A stretch of DNA of 37,624 nt from Leptolyngbyaceae cyanobacterium T60_A2020_046 (GTDB lineage: Bacteria > Cyanobacteriota > Cyanobacteriia > Phormidesmidales > Phormidesmidaceae), in NCBI GenBank assembly GCA_015272155.1, contig JACYME010000034.1:1-37624 (forward strand). The letters are read 5' to 3'. The notes under the pieces are model-generated. The model searched no databases and was not told the DNA's origin. It saw only the letters and a list, made by a program, of their open reading frames with translations. A program made the translations under genes and the position numbers. This document shows positions 14,849 to 23,218 of the stretch, one piece after another; positions within the stretch are counted from its first letter, which is position 1, and each line of letters opens with the position of its first letter.

Positions 14849-15745
14849 GTGTCTACAGCTTATTTATTAGTCTCTCACGGGAGTTCAGATGCGCGTCACC
14901 AATCGGGGCTGAACCGGCTGGCGCATCTTACCCAGCAGGCGATCGCCGATAAGCTCACGGCAAGTCGCAAGGGCTGGCATGACGAACTCCACTGGGAAGA
15001 AACCTGTGCCACTGAAGCCGATCGCCCCCTTTGGGCAGGCCGAGTCGGCCAGTCTGAGTTACCAGAATGGATATTGGGGACAGCGACTCTGGAAGCAGCG
15101 GAGGCTCCCCTCGCCATGCAAATTGAGGCATTTGGGCGGCAGGCGTTGGCTCGCGGCATTCGTCAAGTTCTGATTGTGCCGTTGTTTCTGTTGGCTGGGG
15201 TGCATGTAACGGAGGATCTGCCTACGGAAATTGCGATCGCCCAGCGATCGCTCCAGCATCAGGTCAGCCTATGGTGTACGCCCCACTTAGGCGATGCGCC
15301 AGGGTTGTTTCACCTGATGCGGTTGCGGCTCACCCTCACCGGAGCCGAAAAGTGCCTGTTGTTTGCCCACGGCAGTCGGCGGCGGGCAGGAAACCGCGCG
15401 GTGATGGGCCTTGCATCGGCATTGGATGCGGCAACGGCCTTTTGGTCAGTGCCCCCAGATTTAGAAACGCGAGTGCTTGAGCTCATTCACGATGGCTATC
15501 AGCACATCGCGATCGCGCCCTATTTCCTATTTCCCGGCGGCATTACTGACAGTATCTTGCACCGTACCGAAGCCCTCGCCGATCGCTTCCCTCGGGTACG
15601 GTTACGCCTCCTATCGCCCCTGGGCAGTAGTGCCGATTTGGGCTCCGTGGTGGCCGATCTGGCCTTGGGGATGGGGCAGCGCATTGATGCCCGCGATCGC
15701 GCCCAAACTATCCTTTCTCCGGCAGAAGACGGCATCACGGCATAA
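14849..15745 (+). CDS. sirB: sirohydrochlorin ferrochelatase, long CbiX/SirB form
   Basis: 298 residues from a GTG start. It carries two CbiX-type halves. The first opens with TAYLLVSHGSSDARHQ and has RQVLIVPLFLLAGVHVTEDL. The second has CLLFAHGSRRRAGNRAVMGL and HIAIAPYFLFPGGITDSI. Each half has a His in the SHGS or AHGS motif, as in metal chelatases. It inserts iron into sirohydrochlorin to make siroheme, the cofactor of nitrite and sulfite reductases. The next gene, cobA, makes the precursor, which supports the role. Cobalt insertion for B12 is the alternative. The start is the GTG because GG lies at a usable distance and no ATG fits. Confidence 0.85.
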   Translation: MSTAYLLVSHGSSDARHQSGLNRLAHLTQQAIADKLTASRKGWHDELHWEETCATEADRPLWAGRVGQSELPEWILGTATLEAAEAPLAMQIEAFGRQALARGIRQVLIVPLFLLAGVHVTEDLPTEIAIAQRSLQHQVSLWCTPHLGDAPGLFHLMRLRLTLTGAEKCLLFAHGSRRRAGNRAVMGLASALDAATAFWSVPPDLETRVLELIHDGYQHIAIAPYFLFPGGITDSILHRTEALADRFPRVRLRLLSPLGSSADLGSVVADLALGMGQRIDARDRAQTILSPAEDGITA

Positions 15746-15952
15746 CCCGACCTAGAGAAGTCAGTTTCCTCAAAGTTTTCTATAGGGCAAAACTTGAAAC
15801 ACACGGTTTGTCACCCTTGGGCGATAACTAAACTGAGCTGAACCAGATCAACCGCCGCAGACAGAAGACCTCACCGTTGTGTCATCTGTTGGTGGTTGTC
15901 TATCCGATGCGATTTCTGCCGCGCACCTGCGGCTCCGGAGGATGTCCTGAGC

Positions 15953-16834
15953 ATGACCCAACCACAGCTACGCCCCGACGATGTGCCCACCCGCGATCGC
16001 CGACCTGGGACGGTCTATCTTGTGGGAGCGGGGCCAGGGGATCCGGGGCTGTTTACCCTCAAGGGAAAGGCGCTGCTCGATCAGGCCGATGTGGTGGTTT
16101 ACGATGCCCTCGTCAGCGCGCCGATTTTGGCAATGGTCAACCCGCGCGCGGTGATGATTCCGGCGGGCAAGCGACGGGGACAGCATGCCCTGTTGCAGCC
16201 AGAGATCACCACACTGTTAATCAAACAGGCCCAACAGCATCAGACCGTGGTGCGCCTGAAGGGAGGCGATCCCTTCGTATTTGGGCGCGGCGGCGAAGAA
16301 ATGGAAGGCTTAGTTGCTGCTGGGGTGCCCGTTGAAGTGGTGCCTGGGATCACCGCCGGGGTAGCAGTGCCCGCCTACGCAGGGATTCCCGTCACCCATC
16401 GGGACTATAGTTCTTCTGTGACCTTTGTCACGGGCCACGAGGCCGCAGGCAAATATCGCCCTGATATTGACTGGGCCGCGATCGCAAAGGGGTCAGAAAC
16501 CATCGTGATTTACATGGGTGTGCACAACCTGACCAACATCGTCGCCGCCCTGAGCGATGCCCACCTCCCAGGAGAAACCCCCATAGCGCTGATTCGTTGG
16601 GGAACCCGTCCTGAACAAGAGGAGCTGATCGCCACCCTCGACACCATACTGGCTGAGGTGCAGGCAACTGGGTTTGCCGCCCCCGCGATCGCGGTGATTG
16701 GCAACGTGGTGAAGCTGCGGCCCCAGTTGGCGGCAGGTTGCCCCGCGATCGCCCGCCCCACGACAGCCTTTGACGTCGCGACCTCGGCCTTTCCTTCCAT
16801 TACGGGGAGCAAGTCGGTTGCTAGGATGGATTAA
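15953..16834 (+). CDS. cobA: uroporphyrinogen-III C-methyltransferase
   Basis: 293 residues with a short extension of about 20 before the core. Landmarks of the precorrin-2-forming SUMT family are YLVGAGPGDPGLFTLKG, the VVRLKGGDPFVFGRGGEE loop, and VPGITAGVAVPAYAGIPVTH followed by SSVTFVTGH. The enzyme uses two SAM to methylate uroporphyrinogen III at C2 and C7, feeding siroheme and B12 synthesis. No CysG oxidase/chelatase domain is fused. ATG 15953 has GGAGG 11 bases upstream. It lies 207 bases after sirB in the same direction. No cobalamin riboswitch core is visible in between. Confidence 0.93.
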   Translation: MTQPQLRPDDVPTRDRRPGTVYLVGAGPGDPGLFTLKGKALLDQADVVVYDALVSAPILAMVNPRAVMIPAGKRRGQHALLQPEITTLLIKQAQQHQTVVRLKGGDPFVFGRGGEEMEGLVAAGVPVEVVPGITAGVAVPAYAGIPVTHRDYSSSVTFVTGHEAAGKYRPDIDWAAIAKGSETIVIYMGVHNLTNIVAALSDAHLPGETPIALIRWGTRPEQEELIATLDTILAEVQATGFAAPAIAVIGNVVKLRPQLAAGCPAIARPTTAFDVATSAFPSITGSKSVARMD

Positions 16835-16959
16835 CGGGGTTTCAAACCTGAGCGGGCATGTTCTGAGCATGTAGCCTGAACGGCGCGATCGCCCGCTCAA
16901 CCCTTGCCCCCATGCTTTAATGTGTCGCAATTCCGCAGTTCAGAAGGGTTTCCCACGCC

Positions 16960-17526
16960 ATGACCGCCACCATTCAAGTTGAGAAAAAGAAGCTCAAAAA
17001 TCCTCCCCTCGAAATTCACACCCTGGGCGATCGCGTTCTGCGCCAGCCCGCCAAGCGCATCGCCAAGGTGGATGATGAGATTCGGCAGTTGGTGCGCGAC
17101 ATGCTGCAAACCATGTACAGCTCCGATGGCATTGGCCTTGCGGCGCCTCAGGTTGCAGTCAACAAGCAACTGATTGTGGTAGACGTTGAACCCGACAACC
17201 CCGACAAGCCACCGCTGGTGCTCATTAACCCCAAGGTGACGCGCGTTAGCAAACAGATCTCGACCGGCCAGGAAGGCTGCCTGAGCATTCCGGGGGTGTA
17301 TTTAGACGTGGTGCGCCCCGACGCGATCGAAGTCAGCTTCAAAGACGAACACGGGCGTCCGCAAAAGATTCAGGCGACGGATTTGCTGGCGCGCTGCATT
17401 CTCCACGAAATTGATCATCTCAACGGCGTCATGTTCGTCGATCGCGTCACCAACCAAATTGCCTTAACCCAAGAATTGCAGAAACACGGGTTTTCAGGCA
17501 AAGATGTGAAGGCAGTCGAGGACTAG
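16960..17526 (+). CDS. def: peptide deformylase
   Basis: 188 residues, typical length. All three diagnostic motifs are intact: GIGLAAPQ (residues 57-64), EGCLS with metal ligand C107, and HEIDH with ligands H149 and H153 and catalytic E150. It removes the formyl group from nascent protein N-termini at the ribosome. An N-terminal extension of about 17 residues (TATIQVEKKKLKNPPLEIHT) precedes the usual start of the fold. A TTTAAT -10-like box stands near 16916, about 45 bases upstream of the ATG. Confidence 0.96.
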   Translation: MTATIQVEKKKLKNPPLEIHTLGDRVLRQPAKRIAKVDDEIRQLVRDMLQTMYSSDGIGLAAPQVAVNKQLIVVDVEPDNPDKPPLVLINPKVTRVSKQISTGQEGCLSIPGVYLDVVRPDAIEVSFKDEHGRPQKIQATDLLARCILHEIDHLNGVMFVDRVTNQIALTQELQKHGFSGKDVKAVED

Positions 17527-17625
17527 GGCGCGCCCATCGCTGGCCGCTGCTGACCATCAGCATTGCCTTGACGCATCATGACAAAACCGTAAACAAGACC
17601 TACTTTGCAGAGGGAGAACGCGATC

Positions 17626-17823
17626 GTGTGGACGCCAAAAAGCGGATTATTTTTGCTCGGGTCTTGCTTGGCCGCCATTTCTGCCGTAGCTGCCGCCTTT
17701 GAACTCGCTTCAGGACAGCCAGATTGGGGCGTCGGGCCAACCATTGCCCTGCTCGGAGCGTGCATTCCAGCGGTAATCGGTTTTTTTTATGCCGCCGTCA
17801 AAGACGCTCGCGCCAACCTATAA
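17626..17823 (+). CDS. small two-helix membrane protein
   Basis: 65 residues from GTG 17626, chosen because AGGGAG lies 9 bases upstream; a TTG at 17605 lies in frame but without such a site. Two membrane helices are clear: LFLLGSCLAAISAVAAAFEL and TIALLGACIPAVIGFFYAAV, with DWGVGP between. It sits 99 bases after def. The layout resembles conserved cyanobacterial hypothetical proteins; function unknown. Confidence 0.65.
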   Translation: MWTPKSGLFLLGSCLAAISAVAAAFELASGQPDWGVGPTIALLGACIPAVIGFFYAAVKDARANL

Positions 17824-17848
17824 GCCTTGCTAACAGTGCATTCACGTT

Positions 17849-17897
17849 TAAGCCCCTAGCGTTGTCCTGATTGTGGATCTTAAGCACCGGGGGCTTT
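17849..17897. terminator. possible bidirectional terminator between convergent genes
   Basis: AAGCCCC near 17850-17856 pairs with GGGGCTT at 17890-17896 across a long loop. It stands between the ends of the rightward membrane-protein gene and the leftward secreted-protein gene. The long loop and lack of a T-run keep confidence low. Confidence 0.3.
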
Positions 17898-17941
17898 GGA
17901 TTGGGAAGGCGCGTGTTGAATGCCAGAGACCGCCAAAACGC

Positions 17942-18328
17942 CTACAGAGCTCCATCCCAGGAGGGCTCAATGCGCGTGACTTGGGGTAAGCGCGCCAGTT
18001 GGATGAGAACCGCACGCGGGTTGGGTTGGCGGGTTTCGCCGACGGCCAACAGTTCATCAGCCTCACAATTGACTTGGCCCGGACGATTGAGAAACAGAAT
18101 CAGGGTGCGATCGATGGACTGCACGGTTTTGATGACGGCGCGATCGTTTGGGATGCAAAACTCGTAGGCGATCGCACGAGGCTCTTGAAATAAGGTATAG
18201 CGACCGTCTGCGTCCAGTTGATCCAGCTCAAACTGGATCTTGTCACGGGGATCGCTCTCAGTTTCAGCGATCGCCGCGATCGGAAGCCAGGTGGCTGCAA
18301 GTCCCATGCCAATGAGCAAGCCTTTCAT
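17942..18328 (-). CDS. secreted protein of unknown function
   Basis: 128 residues with a clean signal peptide (KGLLIGMGLAATWLPIAAIA, cut near AIA-E). The mature part is IQFELDQLDADGRYTLFQEP, YEFCIP, LILFLNRPGQVNCEADEL and PRAVLIQLARLPQVTRIEPS. Two cysteines (EFCIP and VNCEA) could pair in the periplasm. The end, where a hydrophobic run is followed by RIEPSWDGAL, resembles short conserved cyanobacterial secreted proteins. A GGTG lies just before the ATG. No enzymatic motif. Confidence 0.65.
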   Translation of the reverse strand: MKGLLIGMGLAATWLPIAAIAETESDPRDKIQFELDQLDADGRYTLFQEPRAIAYEFCIPNDRAVIKTVQSIDRTLILFLNRPGQVNCEADELLAVGETRQPNPRAVLIQLARLPQVTRIEPSWDGAL

Positions 18329-18408
18329 GCTTCACCTTGAAAATCCAGTGTTCTTAGTGTTTCGCAGAAAAAATTGAAGTTTCGACAGCAATAGGACACC
18401 TCTCAAAT

Positions 18409-18434
18409 CGTCACCAGGCCCTCACCTGGCGACG
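18409..18434. repeat. strong stem-loop 1
   Basis: CGTCACCAGG (18409-18418) pairs with CCTGGCGACG (18425-18434) with one mismatch and a 6-base loop. It has no T-run in either direction. Confidence 0.55.
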
Positions 18435-18485
18435 CAAGGGCGCGTTGCAAGCACGGAAAAACCCTGATGACTTTGCCTTGCAATG

Positions 18486-18513
18486 CCAGCGGGAGGCTCA
18501 ACCCTCGCGCTGG
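18486..18513. repeat. strong stem-loop 2
   Basis: CCAGCGGGAGG (18486-18496) pairs with CCTCGCGCTGG (18503-18513), with one mismatch and a 6-base loop. It follows the leftward methyltransferase gene by a few bases, so it may act as an RNA 3' end structure. Confidence 0.55.
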
Positions 18514-18519
18514 GCCTGA

Positions 18520-19182
18520 CTACACCAACGGCTCCATCCGTTCCGCAATAACGGCATAAAACGGGTCGCCGCCCGCCAAACCAAACAGTTGCAAAATGGG
18601 CGAGACAGCAGCAGGGCGGGCAATGACTTCCGGCGTACTAAACCCCGGAATCGCTTGAAAGTAGCGGGTGACTAACTGCACGCGGCTTTCTTCGGGGCTA
18701 TCTCGCCAAGCCGCAATCGCCTTTTGATAAAACATCCGATTCGAGAAACTGACGATCGCCAAACCACCAGGCTTCAACACCCGGTAGATTTCAGCAAACA
18801 CAGGCTCGGGATATTGCAAGTACTGCACAGACACCGTGCTCAGCACCGCATCAAACGTGGCATCCTCAAAGGGCAGCGTCTGATCCTCATTCAGGTTTTG
18901 CACCCAAAAATGGTTGAGGCGCGGATTGCGGGCCAGTTCTTCAGCATTCAGGCCATGCCCCTCAACCCACTCAAAGGTCATCTCTGAGGGCAGATGCGAC
19001 ACCCAGCTACTCATCAGATCCAAAATGCGGCTGTTGGGGCGCAGGCGCTGCTGATACAGCTCCGTCAGTTGTTGGATAAACCCTTCATCAACATGGGTGA
19101 CAAAGCGAGGGATCTCGTAGAAAACTGCATCATTGCTGGGATCAAGTTTCGTGCGCTGGTGGGGTTTGAGTTGGGGGATCAT
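18520..19182 (-). CDS. class I SAM-dependent methyltransferase (type 11)
   Basis: 220 residues. The SAM-fold is recognisable but motif I is unusual: RILDLMSSWVSHLPSE in place of a Gly-rich DxGxG loop. The later core is standard: LPFEDATFDAVLSTVSVQYL, then EIYRVLKPGGLAIVSFSNRM with the post-motif III glycine pair. The N-terminus (PSNDAVFYEIPRFVTHVDEG) is specific to one conserved subfamily in cyanobacteria and plants. The substrate is unknown. The start is the first ATG; no strong ribosome binding site precedes it. Confidence 0.8.
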   Translation of the reverse strand: MIPQLKPHQRTKLDPSNDAVFYEIPRFVTHVDEGFIQQLTELYQQRLRPNSRILDLMSSWVSHLPSEMTFEWVEGHGLNAEELARNPRLNHFWVQNLNEDQTLPFEDATFDAVLSTVSVQYLQYPEPVFAEIYRVLKPGGLAIVSFSNRMFYQKAIAAWRDSPEESRVQLVTRYFQAIPGFSTPEVIARPAAVSPILQLFGLAGGDPFYAVIAERMEPLV

Positions 19183-19380
19183 GGTGGGTCGAGATCGCGC
19201 GAGTAGCGTTTAAATTCAGCTCAAATGTTTATGAAATAAGCACCTTGAGTGTATCAAGTAAATTCTGGGTGTGCCGTGACCCATCGCGCCCCTTGCCCCA
19301 GTAATCCCGTGGAGGAGCGTGGCACTTGCAAATTCGCTGCATCTGGGGTGGAACGTCGCAGGGGTGCATCGAAACTCTTT

Positions 19381-19386
19381 TACAAT
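19381..19386 (+). promoter_or_regulatory. likely -10 box of proS
   Basis: TACAAT stands 47 bases before the proS ATG. No strong -35 box lies 17 bases upstream. Confidence 0.4.
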
Positions 19387-19432
19387 GCGGTGAGATGTGT
19401 TGCGTCGTTGTCCGTTGGCAGGAGACTTTCCC

Positions 19433-21244
19433 ATGCGCCTCTCTCAGATGTTGTTTGTGACCCTGCGGGAAGACCCCGCCGAGGCGGAAATTCCGAGTCA
19501 CAAGCTGTTGCTGCGGGCAGGCTACATGCGGCGCATTGCCAGCGGAGTATATGCCTATCTGCCGCTGCTGTGGCGGGTGCTAAATAAAGTGTCGGCGATC
19601 GTGCGCGAAGAGATGAACGCCACCGGGGCGCAGGAGTGCCTGTTGCCCCAATTGCAACCGTCAGAATTGTGGAAAGAGTCGGGCCGATGGGATACCTACA
19701 CTAAGGCCGAAGGCATCATGTTCTCGCTCATCGATCGCCGCGATCAGGAGATGGGTTTGGGGCCAACCCACGAAGAGGTGATTACCGCGATCGCCCGCGA
19801 CATGATTCGATCCTACCGTCAGCTCCCGCTGAACCTGTACCAAATTCAGACTAAGTTTCGGGATGAGATTCGCGCCCGCTTTGGCCTGATGCGGGGGCGA
19901 GAATTCATCATGAAGGATGCCTACTCCTTCCATGCCGATGAGGACAGCCTGAAGGCGACCTATCGGGACATGTACACCGCCTATTGCAACATCCTGCGGC
20001 GATGCGGGCTGAAATATCGGGCCGTGGATGCCGATTCGGGCGCGATCGGCGGCTCTGGCTCCACGGAATTCATGGTGTTGGCAGATGCCGGGGAAGATGA
20101 GGTGCTCTACACCGAGGACGGCAAATACGCCGCCAATGTGGAAAAAGCCATTTCCCTGCCGCCGGATGCCGTGCCTTCCACGTTCACCACCTTTGAGAAG
20201 TTAGAAACCCCCAACACGCCGACGATTCAAACCCTGGCGGATTTTCTGAAGTGCTCGCCCACGCAGATTGTCAAAAACGTTCTGTATCAGGTGACCTACG
20301 ACAACGGCCATACGGTGCTGGTGCTGGTGAGCATTCGCGGCGACCAGGATGTGAACGACACCAAGCTGCAAAACGAGCTGGTAAAGTTGGCGAGTAACTA
20401 CGGGGCGAACACCGTGATTGCGCTGGCGGTGCTCGATGAGGCAGCCCAGCACAAGTGGGCGGCGCAGCCGCTGCCCCTGGGCTACATTGCCCCAGATTTA
20501 TCCGATAGCTACATCCAGGCAGGGGTGAAGGATCTGGAGCCGAAGTTTTTGCGGCTGGTGGATCAGACGGCGGTGGCGTTGCAGAATTTTGTCACCGGTT
20601 CCAATGAGTCGGGCTATCACACGGTGGGCGGCAATTGGGGCAAGGACTATGCTTTGCCCAAGCAGGTGGTGGATGTGCGGGAGGCGCAGGCAGGCGATCG
20701 CGCAGTTCACGACTCGTCCCAAATCTTGAAAACGGCACGGGGCATCGAGATCGGCCACATTTTTCAACTGGGGCAGAAATACTCCAAAGCGATGGGGGCG
20801 ACCTACACCGCTGAGTCGGGGGAAGCGGTGCCCCTGTGGATGGGCTGCTATGGAGTTGGGGTGTCACGCTTGGCCCAGGCCGCTGTCGAGCAGTCCTACG
20901 ACAAAAGTGGAATCATTTGGCCTGTTGCGATCGCGCCCTATCACGCGATCGTCGTCGTGCCCAACATCACCGATGCGGAGCAAATGGCAGCAGCCGAACA
21001 GCTCTACGCTGATTTGAATGCGGCAGGTGTGGAAACCTTGTTGGACGATCGCGACGAGCGCGCCGGAGTCAAGTTCAAAGACTCGGAGCTCGTGGGCATT
21101 CCCTTTCGGATTGTGACGGGGCGATCGCTCAAAAACGGCAAAGTGGAAGTGGTGAACCGGGCGACCGGCGAGTCTCAGGAACTCCCCCTGGAGGCAGTCG
21201 TCACCACCCTGCAACAGTGGATTCAAACCGCACTGGAGGTTTAA
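19433..21244 (+). CDS. proS: prolyl-tRNA synthetase, bacterial type
   Basis: 603 residues from ATG 19433, which has AGGAGA 8 bases upstream; an ATG at 19397 gives 12 extra residues and lacks a site. Class II motifs are in place: motif 1 around [20 protein letters not shown], motif 2 [20 protein letters not shown], and motif 3 [13 protein letters not shown]. An insertion-type editing domain (about residues 225-400) lies between motifs 2 and 3, and the C-terminal anticodon-binding domain follows ([16 protein letters not shown]). The enzyme charges tRNA-Pro. Its stop overlaps the next start by one base. Confidence 0.97.
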   Translation: MRLSQMLFVTLREDPAEAEIPSHKLLLRAGYMRRIASGVYAYLPLLWRVLNKVSAIVREEMNATGAQECLLPQLQPSELWKESGRWDTYTKAEGIMFSLIDRRDQEMGLGPTHEEVITAIARDMIRSYRQLPLNLYQIQTKFRDEIRARFGLMRGREFIMKDAYSFHADEDSLKATYRDMYTAYCNILRRCGLKYRAVDADSGAIGGSGSTEFMVLADAGEDEVLYTEDGKYAANVEKAISLPPDAVPSTFTTFEKLETPNTPTIQTLADFLKCSPTQIVKNVLYQVTYDNGHTVLVLVSIRGDQDVNDTKLQNELVKLASNYGANTVIALAVLDEAAQHKWAAQPLPLGYIAPDLSDSYIQAGVKDLEPKFLRLVDQTAVALQNFVTGSNESGYHTVGGNWGKDYALPKQVVDVREAQAGDRAVHDSSQILKTARGIEIGHIFQLGQKYSKAMGATYTAESGEAVPLWMGCYGVGVSRLAQAAVEQSYDKSGIIWPVAIAPYHAIVVVPNITDAEQMAAAEQLYADLNAAGVETLLDDRDERAGVKFKDSELVGIPFRIVTGRSLKNGKVEVVNRATGESQELPLEAVVTTLQQWIQTALEV

Positions 21245-22041
21245 TGGAGCTTATCACCATCATTCTCTCGGGCCTGTTTACCCTCGTGTCGCCGGTGGGC
21301 ATTGTGGCCGATCGCTTAGCCGAGGGCTTGATTCGCGATCGCGTCGTTCAGGCCGAGCAGATTGATGTCCGCATCGACAACGCGCCGAGCCTTCAGCTTT
21401 TGGGCGGACGCGTGGATCGGGTGCGAATTGCAGGGCGCGGCGTTTACCCCGTCGAGCAACTGCGCATCGACATCCTAGATGTCGAAACCGACCCAATCGA
21501 TCTCGACCTCGGCGCAGTGTCGCGCGGGCGGCTCGCCCTCGATGAGCCCGTTCAGTCTGCCACTCGGCTGGTCTTGCGGGTGGACGATCTCAATACGTTC
21601 TTGCAGTCGCGGCGGGTGCAGCGCCAGCTCAATCGCCTGCAATTTAGCTTGCCCGGTGGCGGTGCCCGCGAAGCGAATCGCTATGGGCTGTCGAATCCCC
21701 GGCTCGAAATTTTAGACGGGAACCGAGTTCGCATTCAGGTCAACCTCGAAGACCGGGTGCTGAATGAGCAAATCGACACCGTGGTCGAAACAGGGCTGGA
21801 TGTGGTGGATGGGCATCAGTTGGTCTTGCTAGATCCGCGCATTACCGTGGATGAGCAGGCCGTTCCCCAAGAATTGCTCAATGCCTTTGTGGAGGGCATT
21901 CGTGAACAGCTCACCCTCAAGCAGCTTGAGGCCGATAGCGTGGTGGCGCGGGTATTGCGGTTTCAGTTGACGCCAGAGGAGATTGATCTGGCGTTATTTG
22001 TGCGGGTCAATCCCGACTCTTCGTTGTTGGGCGATCGCTAG
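21244..22041 (+). CDS. DUF2993 (LmeA-like) protein
   Basis: 265 residues. A short hydrophobic N-terminus (ELITIILSGLFTLVSPVG) is followed by DUF2993 features: the SLQLLGGRVDRVRIAGRG segment, VEQLRIDILDVETDPIDLDL, then LRVDDLNTFLQSRRVQRQLN, and a repeated beta-rich half ending VARVLRFQLTPEEIDLALFV. DUF2993 proteins are thought to be lipid-binding, like mycobacterial LmeA. It starts at ATG 21244, overlapping the last base of the proS stop (TAATG), so translation is probably coupled. Function in cyanobacteria is not settled. Confidence 0.85.
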   Translation: MELITIILSGLFTLVSPVGIVADRLAEGLIRDRVVQAEQIDVRIDNAPSLQLLGGRVDRVRIAGRGVYPVEQLRIDILDVETDPIDLDLGAVSRGRLALDEPVQSATRLVLRVDDLNTFLQSRRVQRQLNRLQFSLPGGGAREANRYGLSNPRLEILDGNRVRIQVNLEDRVLNEQIDTVVETGLDVVDGHQLVLLDPRITVDEQAVPQELLNAFVEGIREQLTLKQLEADSVVARVLRFQLTPEEIDLALFVRVNPDSSLLGDR

Positions 22042-22292
22042 CGCCCCCGTGTAGGATGGCCAAAAACGTTTGACCCTTGGCAATTCACCTCGTCTCGTGA
22101 ATTAGTCCTAGAAAAACCCGGGTCCTGCACCGACGTTCTAGACGTTGTCTCGGTGCATTCGGCTCACATCATCAGACCGTCCAAAACTCCCAACGCCGCT
22201 CCTTCACGCCGAGACATAGCCGAAGTGGCACAACTTGAACGCCGATAGTCGTGGGCCTGTGCCATGCTCAAAGTAGCGTTCCGTAGGCTCTC
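22042..22292. repeat. intergenic region with dispersed repeat copy B
   Basis: The 15-mer GAATTAGTCCTAGAA (22099-22113) also occurs at 26538-26552. It is followed by an ACCCGGGT core and the hairpin GCACCGA ... TCGGTGC (about 22127-22157). The stretch lies between the DUF2993 gene and the GerMN gene. I see no ORF. Confidence 0.6.
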
Positions 22293-22997
22293 ATGCAGGA
22301 TCACACTCCTCAAAATCCCACCCCCAAAGACACCACGCCGCGCCGTCGTCCACCCCTGGGTGTGCTGATTGGCCTTGTCGTTGTCGTGATCACCGCGGGC
22401 AGCGCCACTGCGCTTTTCACCTGGCGAACCCTGTCGCCCAGTTCCCCCACGGTTAATTTCCCAGAGCTTGAAACCCCCGATGAGGCAGAACCTGTCGTTC
22501 CGCCTGTGGGGACGGAGGCCGACCCGACCACCCCAGACCCAGACACGGCTCAGGTGCCAACCGCAACGGGCAACATTTACTGGGTGGATGATCAGGGCGA
22601 TCGCTTGGCGCTTGTTCCTAGCACCATCGACCTCTCAACCACAGAACCCGCCACCGCGCTGCAAACCGCCTTCGCCAATCTCATGGATGGCCCATCTGCG
22701 GATGGGCTGTCCACGACGATCCCAGCGGATACGGAGCTGCTCGCGCTCACGGTTGAAAGCGACGGCGTTCACCTCAACCTCTCGTCAGAATTTACCTTTG
22801 GCGGCGGCAGTGCTTCCATGATTGGCCGTCTTGCTCAGGTCGTCTATACCGCAACGATGCTGGATCCCAGTGCCCCAGTCTGGCTGGATATTGAGGGTGA
22901 GCCGTTGACGGTGCTCGGGGGCGAGGGGTTACTCATTCGACGCCCCATCACCCGGAGCGATTTGGCCGTAGATTTTGGGGTCGAAGCTGTCCCCTAA
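22293..22997 (+). CDS. GerMN-domain membrane-anchored protein
   Basis: 234 residues. One N-terminal membrane helix (LGVLIGLVVVVITAGSATAL) acts as signal anchor, then a Pro/Thr/Glu linker. The GerMN domain follows at about residues 90-210: TGNIYWVDDQGDRLALVPST, ATALQTAFANLMDGPS, LALTVESDGVHLNLSSEFTF, and IGRLAQVVYTATMLDPSAPV. GerMN domains occur in spore germination GerM and in many cyanobacterial envelope proteins, with unclear biochemical role. A location on the outer side of the inner membrane is inferred. Confidence 0.82.
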   Translation: MQDHTPQNPTPKDTTPRRRPPLGVLIGLVVVVITAGSATALFTWRTLSPSSPTVNFPELETPDEAEPVVPPVGTEADPTTPDPDTAQVPTATGNIYWVDDQGDRLALVPSTIDLSTTEPATALQTAFANLMDGPSADGLSTTIPADTELLALTVESDGVHLNLSSEFTFGGGSASMIGRLAQVVYTATMLDPSAPVWLDIEGEPLTVLGGEGLLIRRPITRSDLAVDFGVEAVP

Positions 22998-23218
22998 GCC
23001 AAGATTCATGGGGTCTGGGTATCTTGCTACAGACTGGGCGATCGCGAAGCTATCGACCCCTGCCCAAGCAACAGAGCAGAATTGTCTTAGCCATTGGGCG
23101 AGGGAGCGATAGGATATCACCAAGCCTAATTTCTCGCTGGGTTGGGAGCCAGGGTCTAGGTTTAGAGACTTGGGCAGGAAGCGGGCAACGTTGTTTTTGA
23201 GCATGTTACGACTCGGTT

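Noticed and set aside
15746-15952. Possible cobalamin riboswitch between sirB and cobA
   Set aside because: No B12-box core and no paired helices were seen.
23008-23112. 34-codon ORF just before the SagB-like gene, considered as a TOMM precursor peptide
   Set aside because: No ribosome binding site, no leader with a Gly-Gly cut and only one Cys; the composition looks like intergenic DNA.
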